Shown here: piece after piece, positions 12,001 to 20,227 of the stretch
How the letters are laid out: every line of letters begins with the position of its first letter
Numbering within the stretch: position 1 is the first letter of the stretch
Source of the DNA: Amoebophrya sp. A120
Taxonomy: Eukaryota > Sar > Dinophyceae > Syndiniales > Amoebophryaceae
Direction of reading: 5' to 3'
Length of the DNA: 64,000 nt
NCBI GenBank assembly: GCA_905178155.1
Contig: CAJINV010000022.1
Coordinates: 441,207 to 505,206 of the forward strand
Program-made: the position numbers and the translations under genes
Notes under the pieces: model-generated
Database searches by the model: none
Told to the model about the DNA's origin: nothing
What the model saw: only the letters and a program-made list of their open reading frames with translations

Positions 12001-15000
12001 GAGGGCCTTTTCGTGCCTATGCAACACAGATTCTCGAGTCATGCCAGACAAACATGACAAACTTGCATCCTTCCAGACCCAGACATTTTTGCATTTGATA
12101 CCTCCACCTGCTGTGCGAAGTTGTCGTTCCCCACGATCCCGCTTGGAAGCTGCAGGGGCGGCAACATAAAAAGCACGTCTTTCTCGCGCTGGTGTACCGA
12201 AAGGAAAAATCCCCCCTCCCCATATTAACAAGGTAAGTTTTCGGAAATTTGTGACGCTGATTTGTGACAACAAATCGCGCCTGTCTTGCAAGAAGGCAAC
12301 TCCACAGGCTCCGCAGCATTAATATGCAGGCGGTTTGTCATGCTGTTGGGCCTACAGCGCGGACGTTTTTCATGCTAAGCGCCTAGGCCAAATCCTCTCT
12401 ACTCACACTTAGCATGGGCCTGCGGTCCTCTCCAGCAAGACAGCTCGGATTTCTGTACACAAATCCAGCATCAGAAGCTTCGGTTTGATATGGGGAGGGG
12501 GGATTTTTCCCTTTGATATGGTGGTGGTGATGCTCTTGTCCTGGCGAATGCTGGTGCTGATGCAAGAGCGCTGTTTTGTGGACGTGGTCCGCCACAATGC
12601 GGTAGTTGCAATAGGGTTTGGCATACTGCCGCACACAATCAGGATGCGCCTCACAGAGCACGTGGTCTATCGCACGAAAAAAGTGTATACAGTTACCCAT
12701 TTGTTGGAGTTTCGGCATCACAAAGTTGCTCGACATGGCAAAGAAAGCCTGTGCCTGTGATGCGCAGACTATAAGTGAAAACACGAATGAAATGAGGCTG
12801 GAAAGCATTTCCTGCATGACAGAGGTTATCTGTCTTGCTGTCCTTGCGTCAGGGTATGTAACTGTAACACTTTTTTCTCAGGATATGGCCACCCTTGACC
12901 TCATTGATTTCTGGACACGTGAGCAGCTCGACCTATGAAACGCAAATATGTCTGGGTCCTCTGGAAACTTGTTATGCTGAATGGTGATGATTGACTGAGA
13001 CTGTGCCTATGCCTTTAAGTGTATTGCAGCATGACACATTTATTTTCAAACGCTGTCTCATGCGCAGAACGCATCACAAACTTCGCTTTTGCATGGCGAA
13101 AGTGGAAGTGCGGTACCTTATTTGCTGCTATATGCAATACAGATTTTTTAGATATGCGAAACACGCAATACAGGCTCAACCTTTATTCCCGACCCAGACA
13201 CATTTGCAGGTGATACGACCGCAGCCAGCACGAATTCTCGCTCCGTGTAGTATCCTGTGTAAAAACGTCCCCACACCATAGTCAAGATAGGGAATCGGCT
13301 AGACAAATCCACAAGCTTTGGTTGTTTTGCATGACAAATTTGGACTCGTAGTGTAGTGCTGTTTGAGGTAGCTCAGCAGCATTACAGATCTAGTATATCA
13401 TGCTGATTGGAGCATGACAAATATCAAAACACGACTAAAAGGCGCTTCTCATGGGGTTCCGCATGAGATACATTCTTAGCATGCAGATTTGCATTCCAAC
13501 TATGGGGTGGGGACGTTTTTAAATACGATATGTAGGTCTCTCCGTTTATCTCAATCTCCCCAGCAGCCATAGGGGTCGGAGTGGGACGAGCAGCTCCTCG
13601 TCGTGACCTGGAGTTGGAACTCTTGGGATGTGGATTCACATTCGCATTCCGGTATGCAGTGCAAAAGTATCGCACTCGTACTAATTGCGTTTATGCATTA
13701 CAAACAAGGTCCGAGCACGGGGACAGAGTCCCCGCGCGGCGACCTTCCGGCATTTGTCTGCGCGGTGGCACTGGGCAGGCAGGTCGCCTGCAGCTAGGCA
13801 TCTCGGTGCGCCTTGCATTCACTGACCCGCGACGGGCCTGCGGACGCGGCCCCCTTGCTTGCGCGCACTAGATTCATTCACTAGCCTGCCGCGCGCAAAG
13901 ATAAAAGCAAGAAACGAAGAAACTGGCGCGCGCCCGCCGGGTCAGGAGCCGGCCGCCAGGTCATGACGCGGCGACAGAGTCCCCGCACCGCCCTAGGGCT
14001 TTTCTCTGCCCCTTCCATCCTTGGCCGCGCGGTGTGGTGTCCGGGGAGTGTTCCTTCGCAACTAGCCCCTAGGCCATGACGCGGGGACCGGGTCCTCGCG
14101 CTGGCCTAGGGCTTTCGCCCTTTGGCCGCACGGTGTCCGCGAAGCGCTCACAGCTGGCCCCTGGGCCATGGCGCGGGGACCGAGTCCCCACGCTGGCCTA
14201 GGGCTTTCGCCCCTAACTTCGCCGCACGGTGTCGCCGGGGAGCGCTTGCAGCTAGCTTGCTGGCCCCTAGGCCATGGCGCGGGGACCGAGTCCCCGCGCT
14301 GGCCTAGGAAGGGCTTTCGCCCCTTGGCCGCACGGTGCCCGAGAAGCGCTCGCAGCTGGGCCCTAGGCAATGGCGCGGGGACAGAGTCCCCGCGCACGCT
14401 GGCCTAGGCGGGCCAGGGGGGGCTTTCACGCTTTGGCCACATGGGGGCACGGGAAGTGTTACAAACTAGCACGTAGGCCATTGCGCGGGGACCGAGTCCC
14501 CGCGCTGCCCTAGGGGTCAGCTTCGCCCCGCCCTTGGCCGCGCGGTGTCCGGGACGGAAGCGCGCAGGAACAGCTGGCCCCTAGGCCATGGCGCGGGGAC
14601 CGAGTCCCCGCGCTGGCCCAGGGCTTTCGCCCCTTGGCCGCACGGTGTCCGGGGAGGAAGCGCTAACAGCTGGCCCCTAGGCCATGCATGACGCGGGGGC
14701 CGAGTCCCCGCGCTGGCCTAGGGCTTTCCCCCCTTGGCCACACGGTGTCCGGGAACGGAACGAAGCGCCCAAAGCTGGCCCCTAGGCCATGGCGCGGGGA
14801 CCGAGTCCCCGCGCTGGCCTAGGGCTTTCGCCCCTTGGCCACACCTTGTCCGGGAAACGCCAACAGCTGGCCCCTAGGCCATGACGCGGGGACCGAGTCC
14901 CCGCGCTGGCCCAGGAATTTCGATCGCCCCTTGGCCGCACGGCGTCCGGGAAGCGCTCCCAGCTGGCCCCTAGGCCATGACGCGGGGGCCAAGTCCCCGC

Positions 15001-17963
15001 GCTGGCCTAGGGCTTTCGCCCCTCGGCCGCACGGTGTCCGGGAAGCGCCGACAGCTGGCCCCTAGGCCATGACGCGGGAGCCGAGTTCCCGCGCTGGCCT
15101 ATGGCTTTCGCCCCTTCCTTGGCCACGCCGTGTCCGGGAAACGCCTGCCAGCAGCTGGCCCCTAGGCCATGACACGGGGACCGAGTCCCCACGCTGGCCT
15201 AGGCCTTTCGCCCCTTGGCCGCACGGTGTCCGGGAAGCGCTCACAGCTGGCCCCTAGGCCATGACGCGGGGACCGAGTCCCCGCGCTGGCCTAGGGCTTT
15301 CGCCCCTTGGCCGCACGGTCTCGCGTGACAGACTGGACTTCGGGTCCAAACCTCACATGACAAAGTCCGAAAGTTTGGCCGGGGTGTGTCCGAAAGTCTG
15401 CCCGGGGTGTGTCCGAAAGTCTGCCCGGGGTGTGTCCGAAAGTCTGCCCGGGGTGTGTCCGGGGTGTGTCTGGGGTATGTTCGGACTTTTTGCCTGGGGT
15501 ATGTTCGGGGGTCTGTCTGGGGTATGTCTGGGGTGTGTCTGGGGTGTGTCTGGGGTATGTTTACACCCCACCTGTTGGCTTTTCGGCAAAAAATTGTAGT
15601 CCCCCCGTGATTGAGGAGCATTTGCATACCCCTGACACACCCCCGAACACACCCCCGAACATACCCCTCGCATGCATTTTTGACCAGCTGCTGCAGTTTA
15701 GATAGTAATCTCTTTGCTAAGGCAAATCTGCATTACAAATTCTAATTTTATTTGTAATGCTATGTCAATTTGTGATGCAATTTATGCTAGTACGATACTT
15801 TTGCAGTTCATATCCGGAGCAGATTCGCAATGGTTGCTTCCTGCTGCTTGGCCAGCTATTACAATGAAAAATGCGAATGCCCACACCCCAGAGCTTGGCA
15901 GCATTTGTATTGCAAACCTTTCCAATGGAAACATTCCTCGTGCCCGTCCTGCATTTTTCAGCATCACAAATTTGATTTTGATGCCGTGCCGAATAACAAA
16001 ATTTGTATTGCAAAGGAGCCCAACAGAAGCCGGATCTGTTATGCAAAAGATACCTTGCGTGCCTAAATTCTGCATGAGAAAGGCTCGTCGTCGTCCTTTC
16101 ATGCAAGACAGAAAGGCTTCACTTGGAAGCTTTGCATGAGAAACTTTTGCAAATTCCGAGGCGGGGGCATTTTTCATTGTAATACCAGCTCTGCTTTTTT
16201 TTTCTTGCTCATGTTCCCATCGGTCGCGGTTAGACACATGGCGGGGAGCCCGAGCCTGGCCGCCGTGCTGTGCTGGTGCACAGAGCTGCCAGAGCCGCGG
16301 CTGATCCCAGGGAGCAGACTTTGGTAGACCTCTTCCAGCTGCTGCGTGGTGGCCTGCGGGTGGGCTCGGTAGTAGTCCTGCAACCGGAGAAAGCGCTCGC
16401 GCTCGTATCAAAAGGAAAAATCCCCCCTCCCCATATCAAAACGGAAATCTGTGACGCAGATTTGTTGGCACAAATCAGCTTTGTCATGCTACACGGGAAA
16501 AGATGCGGACTGTAGTGCTGGGTGGCGTGGGGGAGCCTTGCATCTTCAGCATGATAGGAGGCAGCTGAGAGTGGGAAACAGCATGACAAATTGCCTGCAA
16601 ACGAGACCACGACTGCGGCTCTTGGCCTTCTAGCATTACAAGTCGATTTGTGACCTCAAATCCTGCATCACAGATTTCCATTTCGATATGGGGAGGAGGA
16701 TTTTTCCGTTTGATAGCTCGCAAATTTTTTTCACTTGCTGCTCGACCTGAGCCGCGCGACTATCGTCATCTTCCCCGGCATATCAAGTTCAAAAGTGTCT
16801 GGGTCTGGAAGGATGCGAGCTTGTGATGCGCATTTCACAACGCAGACAAATCACTCATGCATGGGCAGCAAAAGGCGCCCATTTCCTGTCACCAAAATGG
16901 GGGATTTGTCATGCGGATTAAGCAATGCGGAAACTTCTCGAAATCTGTGATGCTAGGGCTTCCATGACAGACATTTTGTGTCATGCAAAAACAGCATGAC
17001 ACTTCCAGACCCAGACATTTTTGCATTTGATACTGCGGATTCCATGAAGCAGGGAAGCTGGCCGAAGAACTGGTGCTCCTCTGTTAAGCTGGCTTGTGCT
17101 TGATGCATGTTGCTAGTTCGCACTTCGTCAAAATTAAAGTGGGCGGCGTCGCGATGCGCTTGTGAAGCGCTTGCGTCGTTCTCGTCCTCTTCGGCAGTAT
17201 CTTGCTGCTGTTGGCCCCTGCCCGGGGGCTTTGGCTTTGGTTTTGCCTTTTCGGATTTTCTCCTTTTCTCCTCCTCTTCTGCCTGCCGTTCGGATTGTTA
17301 TCAATTGCAAAAGTGTCTGGGTCTCGAAGATAATTGCAAGGTTTGTCATGCATATTATACATGCCCCATGATGCATGTAATGCATAGCCTAGCATCACAG
17401 ATATTTGCAGGGCTTCCTGATCCATATTCCGCATGAGACATGCCCTCTCCGCGTAGCACAAACCACCGAACTCCTCTTGCTGGGCACGCAATACAGATTT
17501 TTATAGAATCCGAAGACAGCATCACAAGCTGCAGTAGATATTTGCATTTGATAATTGTGGCGTCGCGTCGATTTCTTCCAGATGGTTCAAGATTTCCCCC
17601 TATGCACTGCAAAAGTATCGCACTCGTATAAAATGCATTACAAATTGCCTTAGTGTTACAAATCACAATTTGTAATGCGGATTTACTTTAAGAAAAAGAT
17701 TTGTAATGCATGACTGCAATTCCTACGAGTAAGATGCTTTTGCAGTTCATACCCCTATGGGAATGGGCTCCTTGCCGCTCTTCTCGAAGACCTTGTCAAT
17801 CTTTGCCTTCGTGCTTGTCAGGTGCAAGGACAACGGGGACGGCAGCCAGACGAAGTGCACTTTTCCTTGCACGTACTTCTTCCAAAATTCGAAAAAGAAA
17901 ATGTCCAGCGTTTTGTGAGTGTGCGGCACCCTGTAGTCCTCTTTGTGCACCTGCAGGGACTCG
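1..17963 (-). CDS. Giant multi-exon gene with an EF-hand, 3' part off window
   Basis: No function recognised beyond one EF-hand. Read on the minus strand, exons lie at 17963-17752, 17600-17554, 17298-17033, 16780-16716, 16405-16185, 15856-15813, 13652-13531, 13250-13216, 12933-12887, 12667-12519, 12194-12101, 11850-11632, 7336-7276, 6982-6938, 6821-6787, 6570-6505, 5484-5426, 5119-5075, 4796-4738, 4520-4454, 4199-4082, 3893-3850, 3570-3525, 3295-3161, 2939-2890, 2739-2698, 2480-2433, 2196-1735, 1517-1446, 1328-1226, 1071-891 and 734-1. Removing each element plus one 5-bp direct repeat keeps one frame open for about 1,280 codons. Visible: a Lys/Glu-rich charged stretch (17033-17298), a His-rich run next to several Cys (12519-12667), a Gly/Asn-rich linker (1735-2196), and the loop DLDGDGKISDLD (about 453-491). 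The start codon is upstream of 17963 or hidden; the C-terminus is off window. Several exons are only 35-50 nt. Confidence 0.5.
453..491 (-). other. EF-hand calcium-binding loop in the minus-strand gene
   Basis: The minus-strand reading gives the 12-residue loop DLDGDGKISDLD, with acidic residues at loop positions 1, 3, 5 and 12, Gly at 6 and Ile at 8, followed by a helix-like LLHMV. This matches the EF-hand pattern; a dockerin-like repeat is an alternative. Only one copy is visible, whereas EF-hands usually come in pairs. Confidence 0.5.
735..890. mobile_element. Introner, family A
   Basis: The TIR resembles TATCCTGTGCAAAAGTATCG and its complement at the right end, with TTTGTAATGC words inside. 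It is flanked by CTGCA on both sides. Removing it with one repeat joins HIMQ to SLHE in frame in the minus-strand gene. Confidence 0.5.
1072..1225. mobile_element. Introner, family A
   Basis: Family A ends (TATCCTGTGCAAAAGTATC and complement) are flanked by ACCAC on both sides. Removal joins SVMW to SSSH in frame in the minus-strand gene. Confidence 0.5.
1329..1445. mobile_element. Introner, family G (short)
   Basis: This 117-bp element has long TIRs built on TCCAGGGAAAAACACCCATC. The flanks are TGCTC and TGCTT. Removal joins NENK to QHST in frame. It is the shortest family seen in the window. Confidence 0.5.
1518..1734. mobile_element. Introner, family F
   Basis: TIR TATGAGAGTGCACAACTC with its complement at the right end; flanks GCACT and GTACT. 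Removal joins QQAALV to RKQD in the minus-strand gene. Confidence 0.5.
2197..2432. mobile_element. Introner, family D variant
   Basis: The ends follow TATCGCAAGAAAAAAGTGTT loosely (TATCGCACGAAAAAAG at left); flanks CACGA and CACGA. Removal joins NFARLV to RTKC in frame. The interior differs from other D copies and resembles the partial copy at 17964. Confidence 0.5.
2481..2697. mobile_element. Introner, family D
   Basis: Family D TIR TATCGCAAGAAAAAAGTGTT; flanks ACGTT on both sides. Removal joins RLRN to VMQT in the minus-strand gene. Confidence 0.5.
2740..2889. mobile_element. Introner, family A
   Basis: Family A ends and TTTGTAATGC words; flanks CTGCC and CCTCC. Removal joins KKGAE to AVEK in the minus-strand gene. 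Confidence 0.5.
2940..3160. mobile_element. Introner, family D
   Basis: Family D ends; flanks CGATG and CGACG. Removal joins AENTR to EDDPY in the minus-strand gene. Confidence 0.5.
3296..3524. mobile_element. Introner, family F
   Basis: The left end is TGTGAGAGTGGAGAACTCCC, a diverged F end whose first TAT has become TGT. Flanks GTTCG and GTTGG. Removal joins SLDDTN to QAQC. Confidence 0.5.
3571..3849. mobile_element. Introner, family C
   Basis: TIR TATCCTGAGTAAAAAAGTAC at left and its counterpart at right; flanks TTGCG and TTGCG. Removal joins PLHA to NSLL. Confidence 0.5.
3894..4081. mobile_element. Introner, family M (single copy)
   Basis: The ends TATGCAATACAAATTC and the complement of TATCGATAGTAAATTT match only loosely. 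Flanks TGTGG and CGTGG. Removal joins DDFAH to NCIS in frame, the main support for it being an intron. Confidence 0.5.
4200..4453. mobile_element. Introner, family B
   Basis: TIR TATCAAATGCAAAAGTGTCT and complement; flanks TTATC and TTATT. Removal joins DSETN to KYCS. Confidence 0.5.
4521..4737. mobile_element. Introner, family F
   Basis: TIR TATGAGAGTGCACAACTCCC; flanks GTTAT and GTCAT. Removal joins SAHHD to SSSHR. Confidence 0.5.
4797..5074. mobile_element. Introner, family B
   Basis: TIR TATCAAATGCAAATTATGTG; flanks GGAGT on both sides. Removal joins GPNAAY to SSSS. Confidence 0.5.
5120..5425. mobile_element. Introner, family H
   Basis: TIR TATGGATGTGTGAGGATCGA; flanks CCATG and CCTTG. 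Removal joins SSGQG to LHNA. Confidence 0.5.
5630..6030. repeat. AGAGGT-rich imperfect repeat array
   Basis: Many diverged copies of units such as AAAAAGAGGTCGACAGAGGT, with the complementary motif ACCTCT in the second half (about 5880-5945), so the two halves can pair. It is nested in the family A introner. Confidence 0.5.
6115..6240. repeat. 13-14 bp minisatellite
   Basis: About ten head-to-tail copies of CACCCTCTCGCGC or CCACCCTCTCGCG, nested in the same family A introner. All frames read through it as Arg/Ser/Pro repeats; these ORFs are not genes. Confidence 0.5.
6571..6786. mobile_element. Introner, family D
   Basis: Ends TATCCCACGAAAAAAGTGCT and complement; flanks TCACA/TCACA. Removal joins YIENV to KQKI. 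Confidence 0.5.
6822..6937. mobile_element. Introner, family G (short)
   Basis: 116 bp with TIR TATCCAGGAAAAACCACCCA; flanks GGATG on both sides. Second copy of the family at 1329-1445. Confidence 0.5.
6983..7275. mobile_element. Introner, family C
   Basis: TIR TATCCTGTGTAAAAACGTCC; flanks GTGAA and GTGGA. Removal joins GNSIH to KRNP. Confidence 0.5.
7607..7800. repeat. Tandem duplication, about 98 bp unit
   Basis: Two head-to-tail copies built on CGCGCCTGCGCTTGCCCT followed by the palindromic GGCGTCCAGGACGCC. It lies at the left end of the large insert in the family A introner. Confidence 0.5.
8050..11340. repeat. About 46-bp palindromic minisatellite, interrupted
   Basis: Dozens of diverged copies of a unit made of a palindrome (TGATGGCCAAGAG followed by its complement CTCTTGGCCATCA) and a spacer such as TTTTGCCCGACCGGAAA. 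Each unit can fold into a hairpin. Long ORFs on both strands here are reading frames through the repeat, not genes. Between about 8740 and 9230 the array is interrupted by longer palindromes. Confidence 0.5.
8768..9195. repeat. Four long near-perfect palindromes
   Basis: Copies at about 8768-8814, 8868-8928, 9011-9064 and 9141-9195. The clearest (9011-9064) reads GTTGTCGTCGGGATACTGTC, then GCGAAGGGCTTCGC, then the complement of the first arm, so about 54 nt are self-complementary with few mismatches. Confidence 0.5.
11851..12100. mobile_element. Introner, family B
   Basis: TIR TATCAAATGCAAAAATGTCT; flanks CTTCT and CCTCC. Removal joins AQQVE to ENKA in the minus-strand gene. Confidence 0.5.
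12195..12518. mobile_element. Introner, family E
   Basis: TIR TACCGAAAGGAAAAATCCCC (first TAT changed to TAC); flanks TGGTG/TGGTG. Removal joins a His run to QREK in the minus-strand gene. Confidence 0.5.
12668..12886. mobile_element. Introner, family D
   Basis: TIR TATCGCACGAAAAAAGTG; flanks TGGTC and TGGCC. Removal joins NEVKG to DHVL. Confidence 0.5.
12934..13215. mobile_element. Introner, family B
   Basis: TIR TATGAAACGCAAATATGTCT; flanks CGACC/CGACC. Removal joins FVLAA to VELL. Confidence 0.5.
13251..13530. mobile_element. Introner, family C
   Basis: TIR TATCCTGTGTAAAAACGTCC; flanks TGTAG/TGTAG. Removal joins NGETY to TERE. Confidence 0.5.
13970..15320. repeat. About 98-bp hairpin minisatellite, about 13 copies
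   Basis: Each copy contains the self-complementary GCGGGGACCGAGTCCCCGC, then GCTGGCCTAGGGCTTTCGCC, then GGCCGCACGGTGTCCGGGAA, then AGCTGGCCCCTAGGCCATG. Copies start near 14082, 14173, 14278, 14376, 14487, 14593, 14694, 14793, 14885, 14982, 15078, 15173 and 15265. ORFs here are repeat artefacts. Confidence 0.5.
15366..15670. repeat. GGGGTGTGTC-type array with inverted arm
   Basis: Tandem copies of GTGTCCGAAAGTCTGCCCGG pass into shorter GTCTGGGGTATGTTCGG-type units (15366-15560). After a spacer, the opposite orientation appears (ACACCCCCGAACATACCCC, about 15628-15668), so the two arms can pair. Confidence 0.5.
15857..16184. mobile_element. Introner, family L (single copy)
   Basis: 328 bp with TIR TATTACAATGAAAAATGC and complement; flanks CCAGC/CCAGC. 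Removal joins KKAEL to AKQQ in frame in the minus-strand gene. Confidence 0.5.
16406..16715. mobile_element. Introner, family E
   Basis: TIR TATCAAAAGGAAAAATCCCC; flanks GCTCG/GCTCG. Removal joins KKICE to RERF in frame. Confidence 0.5.
16781..17032. mobile_element. Introner, family B
   Basis: TIR TATCAAGTTCAAAAGTGTCT; flanks CGGCA and CTGCG. Removal joins CFMES to GEDD in the minus-strand gene. Confidence 0.5.
17299..17553. mobile_element. Introner, family B
   Basis: TIR TATCAATTGCAAAAGTGTCT; flanks ATTGT/ATTGT. Removal joins DATPQ to SERQ. Confidence 0.5.
17601..17751. mobile_element. Introner, family A
   Basis: TIR TATGCACTGCAAAAGTATCG; flanks CCCCC and CCCCT. Removal joins EPIG to EILN. 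Confidence 0.5.
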
Positions 17964-18155
17964 TATCCAAGAAAAAAACTGTGTTAGTGTAAGTCTCTTG
18001 GGAAAACAGCATCACAAGTTTGTCTGCAATGACAGGAAAAACTTCTTATGCGCAGATAGGAAGGGAAAACACATAGGAAGCCAGCCGATCATGCATGTCA
18101 AGCATGACAAGTGTAACTGTTTTGCATTTTCTGCATCACAGATTTACTCCCGCAG
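17964..18155. mobile_element. Partial introner, family D left end only
   Basis: It starts TATCCAAGAAAAAAACTG next to the first exon of the minus-strand gene and carries GCATCACAAG and GCATGACAAG words. No matching right TIR is found before the texture changes at about 18160. Its interior is closest to the variant at 2197-2432. The right boundary is approximate. Confidence 0.5.
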
Positions 18156-18868
18156 AGGGAGCGAAAGAGCACGGCCCGAGCAATTTAGAAGATCACAAAT
18201 AGTAAATTTTTAGTCGGTTCAAAAAATGAAGTAGCTTGGTCGGTTTTGAAGTTGAGACACGCAAGCGCTCCCCGGGTAGACCGAGGCGATGGCGTTGGTG
18301 ACGGCCTAGCGCCCTCGCTGTCATCGTTCTCCTAAAAATCTAAAAAAAAAAAAAAAAAAAAAAAAAAACCCCGGGGGCGTTTGCGCAACTTGATCCCAAT
18401 AAAGCACAAAAAGAACGAGAAGCAAAATCGGTCGAGCGCGATCAGAGACAAGAAAAAGAAGGCAAGCGAGTCGGTTCCTTCGTTCAGAATTCCAAAGCTC
18501 GTGCAAGATTCGGAAAAAATTAACCGCGTGCAATGAAATAGATTGCGAGTCGTTCCAAATTCGTTCGGACTAAATCAACAAAAGCCCCGAGGGGGTAGCG
18601 ACTTCGGTAACGTTCGAAATTGATCGACTGATGCGATTAACGTTCAAAATTGATTACAGCCTAGGGGGATCGTGTTTGAAAATGTGCAGCAATATGTTGA
18701 AAGCAAGCAAACGGGACAGATCTACAGCGGATCGCATTGACCAAATGGATCAGAAATAGGACCGAAAAGATGAGTGCCACCATAGAAGTGAAGTGATTTG
18801 AATGATTTAGGAAGAAGACGGCAGGGAATTTGCGACCATTGAAGGAAAAAGTTACGAGGTGTGACAAA
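18156..18868. other. Gene-free stretch with a poly(A) tract
   Basis: No convincing coding signal. It holds a run of about 27 A at 18342-18368 followed by CCCCGGGGGC. Introner words disappear here, marking the left border of a segment with different sequence texture. Confidence 0.5.
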
Positions 18869-19492
18869 ATGGGTAAAAGTGATTATCCGCTAGGGTGGCA
18901 GCGTAGCGAAGCGCACCGCTATAAATTACCGCACGAGGGATGGAGCAAACAAACTACAAAGCGCAAATATGAGCGCAAGAGTCGAGCAGAAGTAGTGGCG
19001 GAGAGAGCAAAGAAAAAGGAAGACGAAGCGCGACGAGAGGAGCGGCGCGCCGCAAGGGCAGAGCATTGGAGGCAGTGGTGGGCGTCATTCAATGTTCCCC
19101 GGACGCCAGAGGAAGAGCGACAGCGAGAAAAAGCGCTGGACGCTTCAGAGGCGCAGCATTACGCACAAGTTTTGGAAAAAGCTAGCTGGCAAATTGAGGG
19201 AGAATATTGCGGAGAAGGAGGCACCTTCGCCATGTTCACAGGCTGCACCACTCACGGCGACTATGCCGGTGACAAGCTTTTCACCGCGTACCTGAATCGG
19301 AGAAAAAGCGCAACGCTGCGCGACAGTTTCTTGGATGGGAAAACGTATCGCATCACACTGAAAAAGCTCAGAGGCGAAAAGAGGAACCGCTGGACTGATT
19401 TTTTGTATAAGGCGCGAAAGGTTGAATTGTTGGAAGACGTGCACAAACGTGAACAGGAAAAGGGAGAAAACGAGAGAAATGCACAGTCATAA
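18869..19492 (+). CDS. Hypothetical charged protein, 207 aa
   Basis: Intronless ORF from the first ATG at 18869 to TAA; the frame is open a little further upstream without another ATG. Residues about 25-65 are rich in Lys, Arg, Glu and Ala (predicted helix or coiled coil, KKKEDEARREERRAARAEHW), followed by a Trp-containing segment and a more globular-looking C-terminal half (EGEYCGEGGTFAMFTGCTTH, later TYRITLKKLRGEKRNRWTDF). I do not recognise the family. Neighbouring ORFs on the same strand are also small and intron-poor, unlike the introner-rich genes outside 18-35 kb. Confidence that it is coding is moderate. Confidence 0.5.
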   Translation: MGKSDYPLGWQRSEAHRYKLPHEGWSKQTTKRKYERKSRAEVVAERAKKKEDEARREERRAARAEHWRQWWASFNVPRTPEEERQREKALDASEAQHYAQVLEKASWQIEGEYCGEGGTFAMFTGCTTHGDYAGDKLFTAYLNRRKSATLRDSFLDGKTYRITLKKLRGEKRNRWTDFLYKARKVELLEDVHKREQEKGENERNAQS

Positions 19493-19576
19493 GCTGCGAA
19501 CTCGGCAGATTAGTAGTCAGTGAACCGGGCAGATTAGTTCGCAACTTTCACAAATGCGCCGTGAGTGGGTTTTAGA

Positions 19577-19816
19577 ATGAGAGGGCGCTGGTGTTCTGTT
19601 CCAATTGATAGACACAGAGAAACTAGAACGAAATCGGAAAGAAAAGCAAAAGATCGAGAAAAAACGAAAAGCACAACAAAGTTCAAAAGCGAAAAAGATC
19701 AAACGCCACAAAGCAAAGGGGATCAGAAGCGGCAAAAATTAAGAGAACGGGTCGCGGATTTTGCCTGTTGGCGCGGCAACGAACGTTCAAAATCGCCAAG
19801 GTTCGAAATTGGTTGA
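19577..19816 (+). CDS. Possible small basic protein, 79 aa
   Basis: ATG-started ORF rich in Lys, Arg, Glu and Ser (SERKAKDREKTKSTTKFKSE). It could be a short gene or an exon of a longer one. Low complexity makes the coding call weak. Confidence 0.5.
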   Translation: MRGRWCSVPIDRHRETRTKSERKAKDREKTKSTTKFKSEKDQTPQSKGDQKRQKLRERVADFACWRGNERSKSPRFEIG

Positions 19817-19984
19817 AATGCGAAACGAGCAAAATCGCAAATGTTCAAGATCGCAAGTCTCCGCCTAAGTATGTGCGTGACGTAGAAGCGCTGCTAAATT
19901 GAAGCAGAGGGCTGGTTACGCTGCAAATGATCGAGGTCGAAAATTTGGCACCGGGATCGGAGAGCAGTCCTCTTGTGGAAATCA

Positions 19985-20227
19985 ATGAGCGATATAAGAG
20001 AAATTGCCGGAAAGATCAAAGCGAAAAAGCGACGTCGGGACGTGAATGACTTGCAGGATCGACGTAAGGATCCGCCAAAGAGGCAAACGCGTGAGGAAAA
20101 TGCGGCAGAGGTCCGTAATTCTAAGGGTGCGGCTTTTCTCTATATTTGTGCGGCAACTATTGAGCAGGGGAAAAGTGTTCGCGCTTACGCAAAAAGTAAG
20201 TCAACCAACGAAAGCAAAGATGTCTGA
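19985..20227 (+). CDS. Possible small basic protein, 80 aa
   Basis: ATG-started ORF with a Lys/Arg-rich N-terminal half (KIKAKKRRRDVNDLQDRRKD) and a less biased C-terminal half. No family recognised. Weak coding call. Confidence 0.5.
   Translation: MSDIREIAGKIKAKKRRRDVNDLQDRRKDPPKRQTREENAAEVRNSKGAAFLYICAATIEQGKSVRAYAKSKSTNESKDV

Larger units (their letters stand above)
13653..15812. mobile_element. Introner, family A, enlarged to 2.2 kb by a minisatellite
   Basis: The left arm runs to about 13703, the family A body resumes at about 15710 and ends with the right TIR at 15812. Flanks TCCGG/TCCGG are intact; removal joins NLLR to NANV in frame in the minus-strand gene. The 2-kb insert is a hairpin-bearing minisatellite plus a GGGGTGTGTC array. 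Confidence 0.5.

Noticed and set aside
13970-15320. Possible CRISPR array
   Set aside because: Whole 98-bp units repeat in tandem without unique spacers, and the context is a eukaryotic intron.
18342-18368. Poly(A) run as a retrogene tail
   Set aside because: No coding sequence upstream of it and no target duplication found; could be a simple repeat.
19800-19815. GGTTCGAAATT as a tRNA T-arm
   Set aside because: No acceptor or anticodon arms could be built around it; no tRNA found in the window.
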